A DNA stretch of 64,000 bases from Denticeps clupeoides (lineage: Eukaryota; Chordata; Actinopteri; Clupeiformes; Denticipitidae), in contig NC_041719.1 in assembly GCF_900700375.1 (NCBI RefSeq), positions 15,999,979 through 16,063,978 on the forward strand, in the 5' to 3' direction. Under the pieces are notes generated by a model, which worked only from the letters and a program-made list of their open reading frames with translations, was not told the origin of the DNA and did no database searches. The translations under genes were made by a program, and so were the position numbers. Below are positions 52,155 to 64,000 of the stretch, in pieces. Positions within the stretch are counted from its first letter, which is position 1. Each line of letters opens with the position of its first letter.

Positions 52155-55100
52155 ATGGGTGAGGACCATGGAAAACGCGAGGCTTCTTTAGCAGAAATAA
52201 AGAGAAATAAAGCAGCGACCCGCGACGCGGAGAGATGAATTAGCAGGCCCCGCTGCCCGGACAAAGTGAACAAAAGCCAGCGCGCAATATTCCACGAGCG
52301 GCGGCGGCCGCTGGAGAGAAAATTAAACCCGCGTTTATTCGCCAGACAACCAGTCCCGTTTTCCACGATAACGGGCCGTGTGCCGAGTATCGCCAGACGA
52401 TTAAAGCCGCGATGCGTCGGCCTTATAAATGATTGATGCGACAGAACTGATTCGAGACGGTCACGTGACCCGGGGTCGAGCACAACGACACGTTTTCGTC
52501 GTAAAATGTCGACGCTCGACGTGTAATAACGCTGCGTAATAACGCACGCACGCACGCACGCCAAGTGACGTTATAACGCCCCTGTGAGCTGACGTTTGCC
52601 CTCGGATGTGGTGTCACTGTTAGGTTCAGAACCACCCCTGTCCCCACTGGTGCTGGAGGAAGGAGGGGATGAGGAAGACGAGGAACTGAGCGGAGGAGAG
52701 GAAGCCGACCTGAGGGTCTCGACGGGGGGACGCGGCTCTTTGCTCACCCGGCGGGGCATAACCCTGAGGGTCCTTCTGAAGGACGGGCTGGTGGAGCCTG
52801 GGGACGGCGTGCTGTCCATTCACTACCTGGTAAAACTGCGGCCTGCTGCTTTATATGTTTCAAAGTTAATTCATTTTGAAGGAAAGGACCAGTAAAGTTA
52901 CTAAAAAGTGGACATTGCAAGTACAAATGGGCATAGCTGTGGGGTTGAAGCATACTTACATTCTTGGAATTCATCAGACACCCATATCCAGAGTGTCTTA
53001 CCATCAGTAGTTACAGGGACAGTCCCCCTGAAGACACTTGCTCAGGGACACAATAGAAGTAGGTGGTGCTTGAACTACCACAATCACCCAAATTTCACTT
53101 TCAGAGACAAAATGCCCTTTTAAATAATATATAATAGGGCTGTGTATTGGGAAGGATCTCACGATACCATACGTATCACGATACGATTATATCATGACTT
53201 GTTGTGATACTGTACATATATTGAGATATTGTACAGTTCACCAAAAATGTAAAAACAGCTGATATACATGATGCTGTGTACGATCTGTGTTGAGCACATT
53301 ATATTAATAATTCATCCAAAAGAACATAACTCAGAACTTAATTTTGGGCTAAATTTGTATATAAAATTATCGATTTTCGATGTCCCTGTAAACAATATCA
53401 CAATGTATTGCTGTATCGATTTATAGAATTACATCAGTGGTAGTACCACCCTAATAAGCAATGTAATTTGGCCAGTTTTAAAAGAGGCTCTTATTTTTCT
53501 TCTTTCCTCCATGTCCAGGGTAAGAAGTTTGTGGGAGATCTGCTATGTGATGGGAAGATTCGATGGGTGGAAACAGGACAAATTTTCAACTCACCCAGTG
53601 CCTGGGCCACACACTGCAAGCGTCTGGTCAACCCTGCGAAGAAATCTGGCTGTGGATGGGCATCTGTGCGCTATCGGGGTCAAAAGCTAGTGCAATACAA
53701 GACCAGCTGGTTGCACAAGTACCAACCAAGTGCAGACATGGTAAGTAAAAGAGAAACTTCAGTCATTTACTGTAACTCTGTAATACCGATCCAGACAAGT
53801 GAGGTCCTGGTACAACGCGTCTATCACATAATAGTGGATTACTGCTAACCTGCTCTAAAAACATCGGATTCAGCACATGAATAAGAATACAATGGCAGTG
53901 GTGGCCTAGCAGTGGCAGTGGTGACTAGCGGTTAAGGAAGCGGCCCCGTAATCAGAAGGTTGCCGGTTCGAATCCTGATCCGCCAAGGTGCCACTGAGGT
54001 GCCACTGAGCAAAGCACCGTCCCCACACACTGCTCCCCGGGCGCCTGTCATGGCTGCCCACTGTTCACTCAGGGTGATGGGTTAAATGCAGAGGACAAAT
54101 TTCACTGTGTGCACCGTGTGCTGTGTATCACACGTGACAATCACTTCACTTTACAACATGTAAATCATGACCATGCTTCCTGCAGGCCTTGGGTGTGTGG
54201 TAAGGGACAGACAATTTATAAATTCTGTATATTAGAAGTACAAAAGCTGTACTTGTCACATATTTTGCCACACTGAAAAGGTGAACACTAGCTAAACAAA
54301 AAAAAAAAACTGATGTAATCTGTCCCACGTCAAACCTGCTGTAACCCATTCATTTACATTTACGGCATTTACCGGACGCCCTTATCCAGAGCGACTTACA
54401 GTCAGTAGTTACAGGGACAGTCCCCCCCTGGAGACACTCAGGGTTAAGTGTCTTGCTCAGAGGCACAATGGCGTGCAGATATGTGGGTTGGGACAGAAAC
54501 TTCCTGGCAGATGTTCCTCCAGGACCAGGGTTGGGAAACACTGACAAAAAAAACATTTATCACCAAAGATTTGATTTCCTAAAAACATAAGTTACTCCCA
54601 ATTGTTCTAAAGACCAATTAAGATGAATGAAAAAGAGTGGGTGACAGAACATATGGGCTAATTTTATCTCTCCTGTATGCTCCAGAGTCTGGCCAGTGAG
54701 GGAGAGGATGATGAACTTGGAGACGAGGATGAGGAAGATGGGAAGGCTGCTGTAACGATAGAGGAAAAGAGCCGAAAAAACAAGCCTGAACTACACGGTG
54801 AGCGACTGCTCGAATGTGAAAACATCGCTGCTACCAATTTTCTTAACAAAACCAAACAAAAAAGTAAAATATTGATTTATCTAAACCTTTTATTGCAGAA
54901 TTTTCTTATTTTCATTAAACAATTAAATTAAATTATTGACACATTCACTTTTTAATCATTAATATTTGTGATTTACTCATTTTCTTACTTTCCTGAGCAA
55001 TTTCAGATGATCTTTAACTCACCTTTAATTAGATTCACTACCACCACTTTTGCAGAGCAGTGCATAATTAGAGCCAACAAATGCCACAATCTCCATTCCA

Positions 55101-58100
55101 GATATCAGCCTAATCCAGAAGAGGGGAGACAGAGACAGAGTTCCGGTCAGATACTGTAACCTGGGCACCAGAGACGCGGCAAGGTGCAGTATGACATGGT
55201 CTCCTCGCTGCATGCTGGGTGCAGGTCAATGCCTCTTGGCAGTATGGGTCATGGAAGAACCCACACTGAAACTCTGTTGCTGTTGCTGTTCGCTGTTGTG
55301 TTCTGCTGCCATTGACCTTCCAACTCTGTAAACTCTGGAAGTTGAGTTCGGTAGTTCAGTGTCTCCATATCACGCTCAACGTTCATACACAGTTCCTTCC
55401 GTTCCGTTATGCTTGGCATCATTTCACTGAGATGAACAGTAATAAAACTAACGGTGAAAAGTTAATAAGTAATATATTGTTGGCAGCATGAAATTATCTC
55501 CCACTTGTGTCTCCCCAGGGACTCTCACACTCTAGTGGAGCTGTCGGCTTTCTCTGCCATCAACAGGTTCCAGCCCTTCAACGTCGCCGTGTCCAGCAAC
55601 GTGCTGCTGCTCATGGTAACCAGCTCGTATACATCCGTGGTTTTAAATATTCGAACGGGAAGGGGCGGGTGGCAAATGCCTCTGGTCTTTCTCCAGGATT
55701 TCCACTGTCACCTGACCACGAGCGAGGTGGTGGGGTATCTGGGAGGACGATGGGACACTAACACGCAGTGTGAGTGTTAATGAGTATAAACGGGCCCCAG
55801 GTATCCTACTGTCAACCATGTTCTGCGACCTTTGCACTTCTAGTACTGACCGTTTTGAGGGCGTTCCCCTGCCGAACACGACTGGCTGACCGAGACTCTG
55901 CACCAGCTGTTGAGGAAGATGTGAGTTGGATGAAATGTGTGGAATGGAATGTGACTTTTCCTCCTGCAGGAGCAAACCGAGGATAATATATGTGACAGTT
56001 TATCTCGCTTCTTTCTCCCCGGCCCCTTACTTCGCGTGGGCCTGCAGGCCCGTTTCGGACAAGTGACCGAACTGGCTAGCTGCATTACAATATGCAAATG
56101 AAAAAAAAAATCATGCAATTCAATAGCTGGGATTCAAAAATTATTTATGTTCTAAATCGTGTGTAGTGTGGTCTGAGTCTGTGAAACCACACCAAATTTT
56201 TACTTTATTACAGTGATAAATAGGTCCGCCTGCATAAAGCAATTTGGGATTGATAGAATGACTATTTTTGTAATTAGTACTGATTTGTTACATAAGGAAA
56301 GGGGAACAGATGCTTGGATGTTACTTGTTGTAAGGTGAGTGAGAAAATCACAATCTCACTTGATCGCGTGACTGAATTGTGCAGATTTGTCAGAACCTGT
56401 TCATGAGAGGCCTGTCCCTGGTCGGATGGTACCACAGCCATCCGCGAAGCCCCGCCCTCCCATCACTTCAGGATATTGACTCTCAGATGGACCATCAACT
56501 GCGTCTACAGGGCAGTAACAATGGCTTCCAGCCCTGCCTTGGCATCATCTGTGGTGAGACTCGCACGCGACGCCTGACTAATAAATGGTGTTAGCCTTGT
56601 ATTTTCTTTTAAAAATGGGCAAGTATGTCACTTTTTAAAGCACATAAAAAGTTAAAATAAAAAAAAGTTTTCACTCCCTAATAACCCCTGAAATGGATAT
56701 TAAATTACTGTTGTTCATGAGACTTGGTCTCAAAAAAATTTTTTTGCTCAAAATTCTTCACTCTTCTAGGACCCTACTACCATGGAAACCAAGGTGTGGC
56801 ATCAACTATAACACCCTTCTGGGTGGTCCCTCCACCTGAGGTAAGCACCTTTGTCCCATCAGTTGTGCCATGTTAAGGTTGGGACTGAGGCATCTTTTAT
56901 CAACCGCTAATTTGCTTATGATTATATATTAAATTCAGTGTTATATACAATATCATTTCCAATTGTTAAGCATAGCAACTCTGGTTAAATAAGTCATTTT
57001 ACAACACCTGCTGGTGGCAGTATTTCCCATGCATGACAACACGGCTGTCGCGGTTTTAATCATTAATGGCCAGCACGAAGAAAAAGACACGTCCCTTTTA
57101 GGGTGACCAGATGTCCTCTTGTTGAGTCCCGGAAATTGCACCTGGCCGGGGGTTTTAGAATTGTCCGGGGCTTTGAGCTGCCTTAACATTCTTCACTTCA
57201 TTGGCATCTCACATAAAATTGTCACCACCCAACACATCTATTCACTTCCGCCCGCAAGGTAGTGAGGAATGTGATTCAGGCAATATTTCTGTCTGCTGTC
57301 AATTTCATTATCATCTTAGTGTCTTACCAAAGAAACAAAACTGCTCAATTTATTCTGAGAAAACACCAAAAATGCAAATGAAGTGCGGTAGCCACATTTG
57401 ACTTCATCCTCCCTCAGACGTCCTTTAGCATAGGGTACCCTTACAATTTAAAATGGGCTAATGTGCTGCCTGTTTTTATATAGGCCCTTGTGAGAATGCA
57501 GTGCGGAAGAGGAACTGTTTGAGTGTTGCATTTTAAATAGGGCAGACCCACATCAATAAATCTAATGTTGTCTGTAGTGTGGTGTATAGTGTAGTTCCCG
57601 TCAGGTCAAGGAGAAGTTTGTCAGCTAAGAGAATATGTCTGACACCCTTGCACTCTTTCTGCAGCAACGGCCTAATGACTATGGCATCCCAGTAGCTGTG
57701 GAGGTGACCTACGTTCAAGACAACTTCCTAACCAGTGACGTCCTCAATGAAATGGTAAAACATGCGTGTGTTTCTTTGCTTCTTCAGCTTTATCATCTTT
57801 TTGTGATCTCTACCTCAAGTAAAGAATCACGAAATATACGCGGTCGGTGTCTTAAATAAAAAAAAAAAAAAAAAGAAATTGACAGCATCTGGTCTTCTGA
57901 GCAACAGTTCCAATCTGGCTGTAGAGCTAAGCAAGCTTTATTTTAGCAGCTGGAAAAGCTTTTTGTCCCTCACCCAGTCAGAAGTGAAGGAAGCTTCAAC
58001 AGCAGACACTCCTTGGAAGGAGACCAAAAAAAAAGGTGAAAGCAGCAGAGCTTTTCCCACAGTGCCCTTCCTAAGAAGTGTGGTTGTCTGTAGATGCTGC

Positions 58101-58696
58101 TGGTGGAATTTTACAAGGGAGCACCTGACCTGGTCCAGTTCAACCAGTTCTGGAGTCCTGATACCACTGTCCTGGATAAAATTAAAGTAAGTCCAAAATC
58201 CACTGACTTCCACTTTGGTTTAAATTGTTTCAAGTCTGGTTTGAGCTCTTGAGAATTAAAGGTGACACCCAGAGACGAGTGCCCGTGGATCATTTGTGTC
58301 CTGCTGTTTCCCCCCAAATAACATCACTCGGTGTGATAGTTATGGGGATTAATTTACTGTAGTCCACAGCCCATGGACATTAATTGGCATGATTGTGTGC
58401 CCTTCTCAGATTGTTGCTAGTGGGTGCGGCCCCCATGGGAAATGCAAGTTTAACGTTATTTGGATGCATAATCTCACTTGCTTTAACGGGAAATAAAGCT
58501 GTAGAGTCATATATGCACAGCGAGAAGCACAAAGCTGCTGCCAAAATCCGTGCTGCAAGTCATGGTGGCCTTAAATTTTTTTTTAAAACTCTCACATTGT
58601 CTTCCGCAGGGTTCTCTGAGTGGCCACGCTCCCAAGGACCAGGCCTACTCCCAGATCTTAGAGCACGTCTACAACCAGCTGAGCAGCACACACTAA
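52155..58696 (+). CDS. mpnd: MPND, MPN-domain JAMM metalloprotease-like protein with RAMA domain
   Basis: Thirteen exons: 52155-52158, 52624-52829, 53519-53740, 54686-54797, 55102-55183, 55519-55615, 55697-55769, 55844-55920, 56385-56553, 56770-56840, 57665-57754, 58094-58186 and 58610-58696. They give 460 residues (human 471). The first coding exon is only ATGG; it reads into GSEPPLSPLVLEEGG. The RAMA domain (about 40-145) has LLTRRGITLRVLLKDGLVEP and SAWATHCKRLVNPAKKSGCG. An acidic linker follows. The MPN domain (about 205-400) has an intact JAMM set: Glu251 in SEVVGYLGG, and His308, His310, Ser318 and Asp321 in YHSHPRSPALPSLQDID. MPND is a nuclear MYSM1 relative reported to sense adenine-methylated DNA; its peptidase activity is unsettled. 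Position between stap2 and sh3gl1 matches human 19p13.3. Confidence 0.96.
52459..52470. promoter_or_regulatory. Perfect CACGTG palindrome in mpnd intron 1
   Basis: GGTCACGTGACC is a 12-base perfect palindrome with a central E-box that suits USF/TFE-type bHLH-ZIP factors. It lies in the CpG-rich start of mpnd intron 1. Confidence 0.45.
52955..53075 (-). mobile_element. Family A SINE, degraded fragment
   Basis: Reverse fragment in mpnd intron 2. AGTAGTTACAGGGACAGTCC and TTGCTCAGGGACACAAT are retained. Confidence 0.7.
53893..54156 (+). mobile_element. tRNA-derived SINE, family B, with duplicated 5' head
   Basis: In mpnd intron 3. The first about 20 bases are doubled (GGCAGTGGTGGCCTAGC, then AGTGGCAGTGGTGACTAGCG). 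The rest is full length, with GGTTCGAATCCTG and GGCTGCCCACTGTTCACTC. Confidence 0.9.
54345..54480 (-). mobile_element. tRNA-derived SINE, family A, partial
   Basis: Reverse copy in mpnd intron 3 with tail (TTTACATTTACGGCATTTAC) and middle (GGGTTAAGTGTCTTGCTCAG). The tRNA-like head is missing. Confidence 0.85.
56841..57664. other. mpnd intron 10 with dispersed repeat piece
   Basis: No exon is seen. TTTAGGGTGACCAGATGTCC near 57097-57117 begins a motif I recall from dispersed fish repeats. The rest is not recognised. Confidence 0.4.
58430..58575 (+). mobile_element. Fragment resembling a zinc-finger/BED-type repeat ORF
   Basis: In mpnd intron 12. The plus strand reads GNKAVESYMHSEKHKAAAK, with the spacing of the histidine end of a zinc finger of the kind found in some transposon proteins. 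The cysteine half is not clear, and the family is unnamed. Confidence 0.4.
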
Positions 58697-61600
58697 TAGG
58701 GTGTGGGAAGTGAGACATGGTCCAGCCCCTCAGTCCCACAAATGACGTAGGGATCCTAGGTGCACCTCCTCTATGTATTAAGCCTTTAGGCCCGTATTCT
58801 AGGTAGAATTTCTACACTTTCGTCTTTTTTCCCCCCACCCGTTGTTAGTAGAAAGGTCTGGGTGTCTTGTGACACGTTCTGTACACTGGTTTCTTTGCAT
58901 TCCTTGTTTTGCCTGTGCCATATGTGAAAGTCTAAAATGGAATCAATGCCTTTAAACTGCTGAAAAACCTTAAGCCTAAATATACACTGGAACAACACAG
59001 GTCTGCTGTTCTTCTCTTTACTGGTTAGAGAACTCCAAGATAGCCTGGAAGCACATCTGTCACTGGTTGTATAGAAATACCACTGAACCTACAAAGAGGG
59101 AAAATTGCTTGTAGTTTCTCATGTTATCAGCCTTCTTGATACGTTCTCCGGTCATCAAACCATGATGACACAGGACCGTCCACTCGTCTCTTCACTATCT
59201 GTTTGTACACAACTGTAGGCAGCAGTAGAACTCGAAATTTGGGTGGAATCCTGGTGTTCTGTTTCTGTAGGGGCCAATGTGTACAGAATAGCAGGTAGAA
59301 TGATGAATCGCAGAGAACTGGTAAAAGGATAAAAAAAAAAAATTATTCTATTAACATCTATCATATTTTTTTTTATTATTAAAAAAACAAAAACAAAAAA
59401 AAAAAAAAAACAAAAAAAAAAAAAACGAGACATTATGCACACACATCAAAATACACTGAAATAATGTGATTCTTTTTTATGAATTTATTTATGGAAAGAT
59501 GGGTGAACAATGAAAGTACAAACACTGAGGTGTACATGGGATACCAAAGTTATTTCTCCCCCCCGGGACACGAAATTGGACTTAAAACACAATAACAAGC
59601 TAAGCTAAGTAATAAGCAACATGCAAATAATTAATTAAAAAAAAAATGCATTTATACTTTTGGTGGATATATAAAAATAATACTAAAGGACTAAACAGAA
59701 TTATTTATGATGCTCATAAAATCTTGTACTCTGATGGTTTAGAAAGGGAAAAAAAATTGTAAAGGCACGTGTACACATGCACTTAAGTCTGTACACAGCA
59801 AGTGCCAAGCTTTGAAATAAACAGAACCCTTTGTACAGAAAAATAACAACAACAATAATAACAACATTCCCATTGTAAGTAGCGTTATTTTGGTTGGAGT
59901 ATTAGACTTTTCCCTTCGCTATACATCACAAAGACGCTGTTCCGACAACGGCTTCCTTTTCTACTCATTACATTTGAAATGTTAACACCACGTATGTCCA
60001 TTCTGCACCATTACAAAAAAGGTCCAGCAAAGACAGGTAAGTCCAAAAAGTGTGTGTGTGTGTGTAAACACAAACTAGAAAAGTGGAGTGAGAGACGGAG
60101 GGAGAGGAGAGTGTGAGATTCATTTTTTTTCCAGGACTCAACACTCCAGCATAGCAAAACCGCACCAGTTTAAGTCAGATAGTGTTCTGCATACAGTCCT
60201 GGGACTCCTTGCAATAAACAGCGTGCTGCTTACGCTTCCTTCACTGTGTTCAAGGAACAGTGGGCTGAATTTCAGTCGCTTAAAGTACATAGTGTAATAT
60301 CACGGTCTGGGATTCTCCCGTTTCTGCGGTCAGTTCGCTGCTTCAGTGGAGAGAATAAAATAAAGGCGAGATTAATGTTAGAAAATAAGGGCTTTGACGT
60401 GGTGGAAAAGAATGCCCACAATGACCACCTGACAGAGCAAAGTGTAAAGTCGACGTCTCTCAGAATTAAAGGCACAGCTATAAATGTCTGGGTCCTCAAA
60501 TGGCTGGAAACATTTTAAGGCTTCAAGGGAAAATAAAAATATAGATATTTTTATGGGATCTTACTGCCATGATGTACATACATACAGTTGGGTGTGAGGG
60601 GAAGAGCCCAACACACGAGAGGAAAAGGAGACACAGAGACACTGCCAGCAGCATCAGGTACAGGATCATTACAGATTTACAGAGACACAGAGAAGACAAG
60701 CATTCGAAGGCACTGAACAAACAGGCTGTTAACAACAGGTTCAGCTCATTTCAGTGGCCCAAAAAAAAATTATTATAATAATAAAATCCTCATTAAGTAA
60801 CGTCACTTTGAATAACGCATGTTTGTGTCGGGTATTTTAAGCTTAGAAAGTAAACTTGTGGTTCAGTCCCGATTATTTAGCCAACAGAGAAATCTTTGTG
60901 GAACATCCCTTGTAGATGCTAGTTACAGACCTGTTAAATCATACAAATGGAACCATTACATATACCACACGTGCTCATGAAGGCGATAAAGTGATCTTCA
61001 AGGTGCAAAAACCAACAATTAATGCAAAATAAAAATTAAAATTATGCCTCTCTTAACAACAACAAAAAAAAGAGGGTTTCTGTGAAGATGATCATGCAGA
61101 CCCCCCATGGCTCAGCTTAGCACATACACGCATAGCACAGTGCAAAGGCCTTAGTGTTAGGGTTTTGGTACTAGCCTTCACGTGAGGCACGTAGAGCATA
61201 CAGGCATTTGACATTTTTGTTTTTAGTGACAGCTGCAGTGTCAGAGCCTAGGCAGCAGGGGGCAGTAAACAGACAAGACCAAAATGGCTGGTCGCTACAG
61301 TCAACCAACCTTTCTACAGAGTTCGTGTCCCAGAGACCTCTTGCAAATAACAAATTTCAACACGGAGCTGCACACCAGGGTTTAATGGAGCAGAAGCCAT
61401 TAATTAGAGCTGCAACTTCATGTTAAATAGTTCCTGAAAGAGGGTGTTTGTGAAAGAGAGTCTAAAGGAACATAAAAGTAAACGGTAAGGAAGAAAATTA
61501 GGTCAGTGGCTGTTCTGTTCTACTCGAATTTGCCTGAATGCTGTTTTAGAAAAGAAGAGACGTTAATGTTGAGCAAGACTGCAAATACAGGTCCATGTTC

Positions 61601-61871
61601 ACGCTATCTGTTGGCAGTCAGTCAGTTTGTCAGTCAAGGTCCGAGTGTCAAAAGTCTTTCCTTTCTCTCCAGGCTGGAATGTGAGACGCCACCATTTTCC
61701 AATCTTCCCTCCAAGAGTCTAGGTGACAAAGTGCCAGAGTACAGGTAAAGTCTGCGTCACAAGGTCATGGTGATGAGGATGGAATCCAAGACCATAAAAA
61801 AAAATAATAGTAATAAGGTCACCTCCCTCTCCCCCCTTATCCCAACTCCTATACTGTCTCCTGTGGCGGAA
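58697..61871. other. mpnd-sh3gl1 convergent interval, mostly sh3gl1 3' UTR
   Basis: mpnd 3' UTR occupies the left part; a clear AATAAA was not found. A-rich tracts lie at 59330-59427. TTTATT at 59484-59489 (AATAAA on the minus strand) could end an sh3gl1 3' UTR of about 2.4 kb. A short TG tract is at 60048-60064. Open frames here have no recognisable domains. Confidence 0.45.
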
Positions 61872-63205
61872 TTAGCGGGTCAGCGGGACAATCACCTCCA
61901 CATAGTTGAGGGGGAAGAACCCTGATTGGCCGCGCAGCGTGCCCTCGTACCAGTTCTCATCTATCTGGTTGGTCAGGGTGATGATGTCGCCCTCGTGGAA
62001 ACCCAGCTCGCCGTCGTTCTCAGGCTCAAAGTCATACAGAGCTTTACAGCATGGCTGCTCTGTCGCTACTTTTAGGGGGGAAGAGAGAAAGACAACAGGA
62101 GAAATATTTAAGGACAAAAATACAACTACGTAAATGAAAGATTTACAAAGTGTTTCCACAAGGAAGGAGGTTAGACCAAATTTACAGCTGGATGACTCGG
62201 GAAAGACCGGCCTGTATTAGTCACAAATTAACACGCTGCTGCGCGTGTTAGGTAAACACACCCAAGTAACACACTATTAGTAAATGACATGCTACGTCAG
62301 TCTAAAGTCACCAACTGTAACCAGAGGCTTGAAGGCTCAGTTACAGAGGACCACAAACACTCATCCACTAAACCCTGGTTTCAAATCGTTACGTAGCACA
62401 TCCTAGGCATCAGATGCCAGGGCAGCACAGTAGGGGCATATGGGCATGTGACCGCATGAATAAAAACTGACGGTACAAGGCAAGTGTGAAAGGACAGTAT
62501 GTGTGAGCACATACAAAATTGACTGAAATTTTTGGTTCTCACAATGATCAGGAAAAAGAATGCATCCTGAAATCCAGTATTTTCAATAAAATATATATTT
62601 TTTACCATTAGGAATGAAACTCAAGAGACTGCACAAAAAAATCAATTACTTAAAAATTAATCTGACCAAAGTTTGGAAATTTGTCTGTATTTTCATTGCT
62701 ATTATGTGATCACACTTACCAAACTCTTTCCATTATCAGAATCATGGTGGCGTTGACTATTAAGGAATTGCATTTTCTGGAGACCATTAGCTACAATTTT
62801 AGCTGCTTTTCTGATTCTGTGTGCAAGTTCGATATATTTATATACAACACGGAACTGTAATACACCATCCGAGAGTATTGTGCCATCAGAGAGTATTGTG
62901 AACTCAAAATACTATTTAAGACCACATTTCTGGGCACTAGTGTACATTCGGAAAGAATTATACCACTTTTATACCCTCTATATGCATAAATATTCTGATT
63001 TTAAAATATCCTTAGAAAGCTGGCATCCAAAACCTACAAACTTACACTCGCCTACTGACTCATGCAATCTGGTTTTCTTTAATGACATCCTGCTAAACTA
63101 AACTGAGGTCACAAACAGCGAAGTGAAATAACTAATTGAAAAAACTAAAAAGAACAAGGTCACCGGGAAAAAAACAACCTAGCAGCTAGTTTGACAGCCG
63201 CCCCC

Positions 63206-63243
<38 letters not shown>

Positions 63244-63833
63244 AGCCAGGCAGTCTTATCACACCCTGCCACCAACCCATAAGAAGAACAAAGCACAATG
63301 TGCTTTTCTTCTTGCCCCCTGCTCAACAGTGGGCTAAAGGAGCAGCAGGGAGGTGCCGATCATTTCTGTTGCAAATCATTCAAATGGTCATCCAATACAT
63401 GTCAATCGTCCTCAAGAACCAAACATCTCACCTGAGCTGCGTGCAGGAGGAGCCACTGTGGGAGTGAAGCCACCGTTTGATTGGTCGCTCTCTCCGAAGT
63501 CATAAGTTGGTTTGGGTTTGGGGGTGTACTCCCGCCGTGGACGAGACTGAGCCTCATTCATCCTGCAGGAGACCAGGCAGTCAGAAAAAGAGGAAAAACA
63601 GCAAAAAGCAGACAAGAACCATGTGTGAAGTAAAAAAGTAAAAAGAAAAAAAAAAAGTGCGAGTGCCTTTTTGTAATTAACCTCTGCTATTCTCGTTTTA
63701 CTTTTGTGAAATGCTGACTTTGCGCCCACCTGTCGCCCAGTTTGTCTGCCAGCTCCTCCAGGATCTGCACGGCCTGCCGATGGTACTGCAGCTGGGACTG
63801 CACCAGCGAGGACAGCTGGCTCACCTGCTCAAT
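61872..63833 (-). CDS. sh3gl1: SH3GL1 (endophilin A2), C-terminal exons; 5' part beyond right edge
   Basis: Three 3' exons on the minus strand: 63730-63833, 63432-63562 and 61872-62068, joined in phase. The first encodes the end of the BAR domain ([32 protein letters not shown]). The second is the variable linker ([25 protein letters not shown]). The third is the SH3 domain, with [25 protein letters not shown] and [11 protein letters not shown], ending VPLTR. Endophilin A proteins sense and shape membrane curvature through the BAR domain and recruit dynamin and synaptojanin through SH3 in clathrin-mediated and fast endocytosis. SH3GL2 and SH3GL3 are close in sequence; SH3GL1 is chosen for HEGD in the SH3 domain and for adjacency to mpnd. 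Confidence 0.92.
62069..63431. other. sh3gl1: sh3gl1 last intron
   Basis: AT-rich, with a (CA)n microsatellite at 63208-63240. No embedded gene or recognisable transposon. Confidence 0.6.
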
Positions 63834-63851
63834 CTGAGCAGGAACAAAGCG

Positions 63852-63853
<2 letters not shown>

Positions 63854-63921
<68 letters not shown>
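63854..63921 (-). repeat. (CA)n tract near an sh3gl1 acceptor
   Basis: About 34 CA units. On the transcribed strand this is (TG)n ending about 20 bases before the acceptor CCTGCTCAG of the BAR-end exon, at the branch-point to pyrimidine-tract distance. Confidence 0.92.
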
Positions 63922-63923
<2 letters not shown>

Positions 63924-64000
63924 TCCAAGGTGGCAAATGTTCCATGAAGCCGCTGCCATACAAATATGCTTAATAAGCTGTTTGCATAGAATGACACACA

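Overview
The window reads as teleost fish nuclear DNA. It holds vertebrate protein families with spliced exons, GT-AG introns (plus two GC-AG introns), CpG-rich promoters, many CA/TG microsatellites, decayed Tc1-like DNA transposons and two families of tRNA-derived SINE. The species cannot be fixed from the sequence alone. Gene names come from recalled family sequences, with no database search behind them. Exon boundaries were set by reading splice sites and checking that codon phase carries across every junction.

Layout from left to right: bivm (minus, 3' part beyond the left edge); tab3 (plus); tmem47 (minus, convergent with tab3); prrg1 (plus); cpox (minus, convergent with prrg1); ccdc181 (plus, sharing a CpG-rich divergent interval with cpox); fsd1 (plus); stap2 (minus, convergent with fsd1); mpnd (plus, divergent from stap2); and sh3gl1 (minus, convergent with mpnd, 5' part beyond the right edge). 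Eight genes are complete in the window, with coding lengths close to those I recall for the human orthologues except tab3, which is clearly shorter.

The genes do not form one pathway. tab3 is an NF-kB/TAK1 adaptor, stap2 a signalling adaptor, cpox a mitochondrial haem enzyme, mpnd a JAMM-domain chromatin protein, and sh3gl1 an endocytic BAR/SH3 protein. fsd1 and ccdc181 are microtubule or cilium related. prrg1 and tmem47 are membrane proteins, and bivm is poorly characterised. The order reflects old linkage: tab3-tmem47-prrg1 matches human Xp21, and fsd1-stap2-mpnd-sh3gl1 matches human 19p13.3.

I found no new enzyme system. The unusual content lies in gene structure and repeats: a splice donor in fsd1 that merges into a SINE fragment, UG-repeat tracts against four 3' splice sites in three genes, a stop-free in-frame intron inside the tab3 CUE domain, two GC-AG introns, and a duplicated splice acceptor inside a palindromic AT/CA array in cpox.
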